A DNA stretch of 64,000 nucleotides. It comes from Vulgatibacter incomptus. GTDB taxonomy: Bacteria; Myxococcota; Myxococcia; Myxococcales; Vulgatibacteraceae. How positions within the stretch are numbered: position 1 is the stretch's first letter; each line of letters opens with the position of its first letter. Below, piece after piece: positions 63,691-64,000 of this stretch. The stretch is taken from positions 1,168,501-1,232,500 of the forward strand of contig NZ_CP012332.1 in NCBI RefSeq assembly GCF_001263175.1, written 5' to 3'. The translations under genes were made by a program, and so were the position numbers. The notes under the pieces are model-generated. The model did not search any database. It was not told the origin of the DNA and saw only the letters and a list, made by a program, of their open reading frames with translations.

Positions 63691-63719
63691 TTGACAAGGG
63701 CGGACGTCCCGCGTAGATC
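63691..63719 (+). promoter_or_regulatory. strong sigma-70-like promoter, possibly of a stable-RNA operon
   Basis: TTGACA (63691-63696), a 17-nt spacer and TAGATC (63714-63719), with an A/T-rich stretch (AAATTGTTCGAAAAA, 63666-63680) upstream that could act as an UP element. No start codon or long frame follows in the remaining 280 bases, which fits an RNA transcript. Confidence 0.55.
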
Positions 63720-64000
63720 CTCGTGAACGTTCTCTGACAATCGAATCGACCTGCTCGGAACCGGGACCCACGCAACCGTCCGGCCCAGAACGGCTAACAC
63801 CCCTGCGGTGAAGCCGAGGCCACGGAACAGCGCCTCCCGATTCCCAACTGAAGCTCAGAAGACTGCACTCGCCTCAATCCCATCAGTACTAGAGGGAAAG
63901 GGGCTCCAATCCGAACCCGCCGCCAGAAGGCCGGCGGAATCGTCCGGACCCGCGGTTCGGGCGATCTTCCTCAACCAGAGAAAGATCGCCGGAACGACGG
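63720..64000 (+). other. 281-bp non-coding leader-like stretch to window end
   Basis: No convincing reading frame, tRNA fold or repeat was recognised. It contains a boxA-like motif at 63729 and a short inverted repeat GCGATCTT...AAGATCGC near 63960-63992. This is consistent with an rRNA leader but not diagnostic. Confidence 0.4.
63729..63740 (+). promoter_or_regulatory. boxA-like antitermination motif
   Basis: GTTCTCTGACAA, starting 10 nt after the -10 hexamer, resembles the boxA elements of rRNA leaders (TGYTCTTTRA core) that recruit NusB/S10. The match is approximate. Confidence 0.4.

Overview
The window is high-GC, densely packed bacterial DNA with an outer-membrane lipid A and inner-core heptose pathway, several lipobox proteins, a MutS/GlnD/RF2/YbeY housekeeping backbone and DUF4388, KGG and Hydin-type domains. 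This combination points to the Myxococcota (delta-proteobacterial type), probably on the Cystobacterineae side. That assignment is inference from gene content; no rRNA marker lies inside the window.

Layout. Bases 1-6878 hold three tandem paralogous surface lipoproteins: one cut by the window edge, one intact with about six Hydin/ASH-like domains, and one split by an intact IS3-family element (about 3946-5569). Bases 6951-16917 carry mutS, a periplasmic N-acetylmuramoyl-L-alanine amidase, glnD, and an ATP-grasp (RimK-like) ligase followed by three KGG-repeat proteins. Bases 17007-22750 carry a Sua5/YciO protein and then a minus-strand group of three predicted lipoproteins: two paralogous unknowns and an M4 metalloprotease. 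By eye this group is less GC-rich than its surroundings. Bases 23052-31662 carry xerD, a MATE transporter, asnS, leuS-lptE, rpsT and mazG.

Bases 31900-39746 hold a TPR/zinc-ribbon membrane protein with a DUF4388/pilin-like partner, then phoH, a 7TM-HD phosphodiesterase, ybeY and a ribbon-helix-helix protein. Bases 40005-48825 hold prfB (with a programmed +1 frameshift), a SAF-domain protein, lysS, lolC/E-lolD, rsmB and two peroxiredoxins of different classes. Bases 49014-63588 hold an A-type Fe-S carrier, a glyoxalase-II-like hydrolase, the lipid A/core block (lpxB, marC, msbA, a PHP-domain protein, waaA, a GT9 heptosyltransferase, lpxK, an lpxL-type acyltransferase, and separate hldE kinase and cytidylyltransferase genes), a Trm112-like protein, yicC and gmk. 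The last 400 bases hold a strong sigma-70-like promoter and a boxA-like motif, so an rRNA or other stable-RNA operon may begin just past the edge.

How it works together. lpxB, lpxK, waaA, the acyltransferase, the GT9 enzyme and the two hldE halves make Kdo-lipid A and ADP-heptose and build the core. MsbA flips the product, LptE helps insert LPS in the outer membrane, and LolC/E-LolD release the many lipoproteins encoded here. PhoH, the 7TM-HD protein and YbeY form a classic RNA/ribosome-quality and cyclic-nucleotide neighbourhood.

Non-coding structure worth attention: a roughly 100-bp palindromic element recurs in four intergenic gaps with a conserved 40-nt hairpin that includes a compensatory base change; a 60-nt leader is 57/60 identical between two lipoprotein paralogues whose signal-peptide codons have diverged more; and the RF2 recoding site and an IS3 A9 slip site are both visible.
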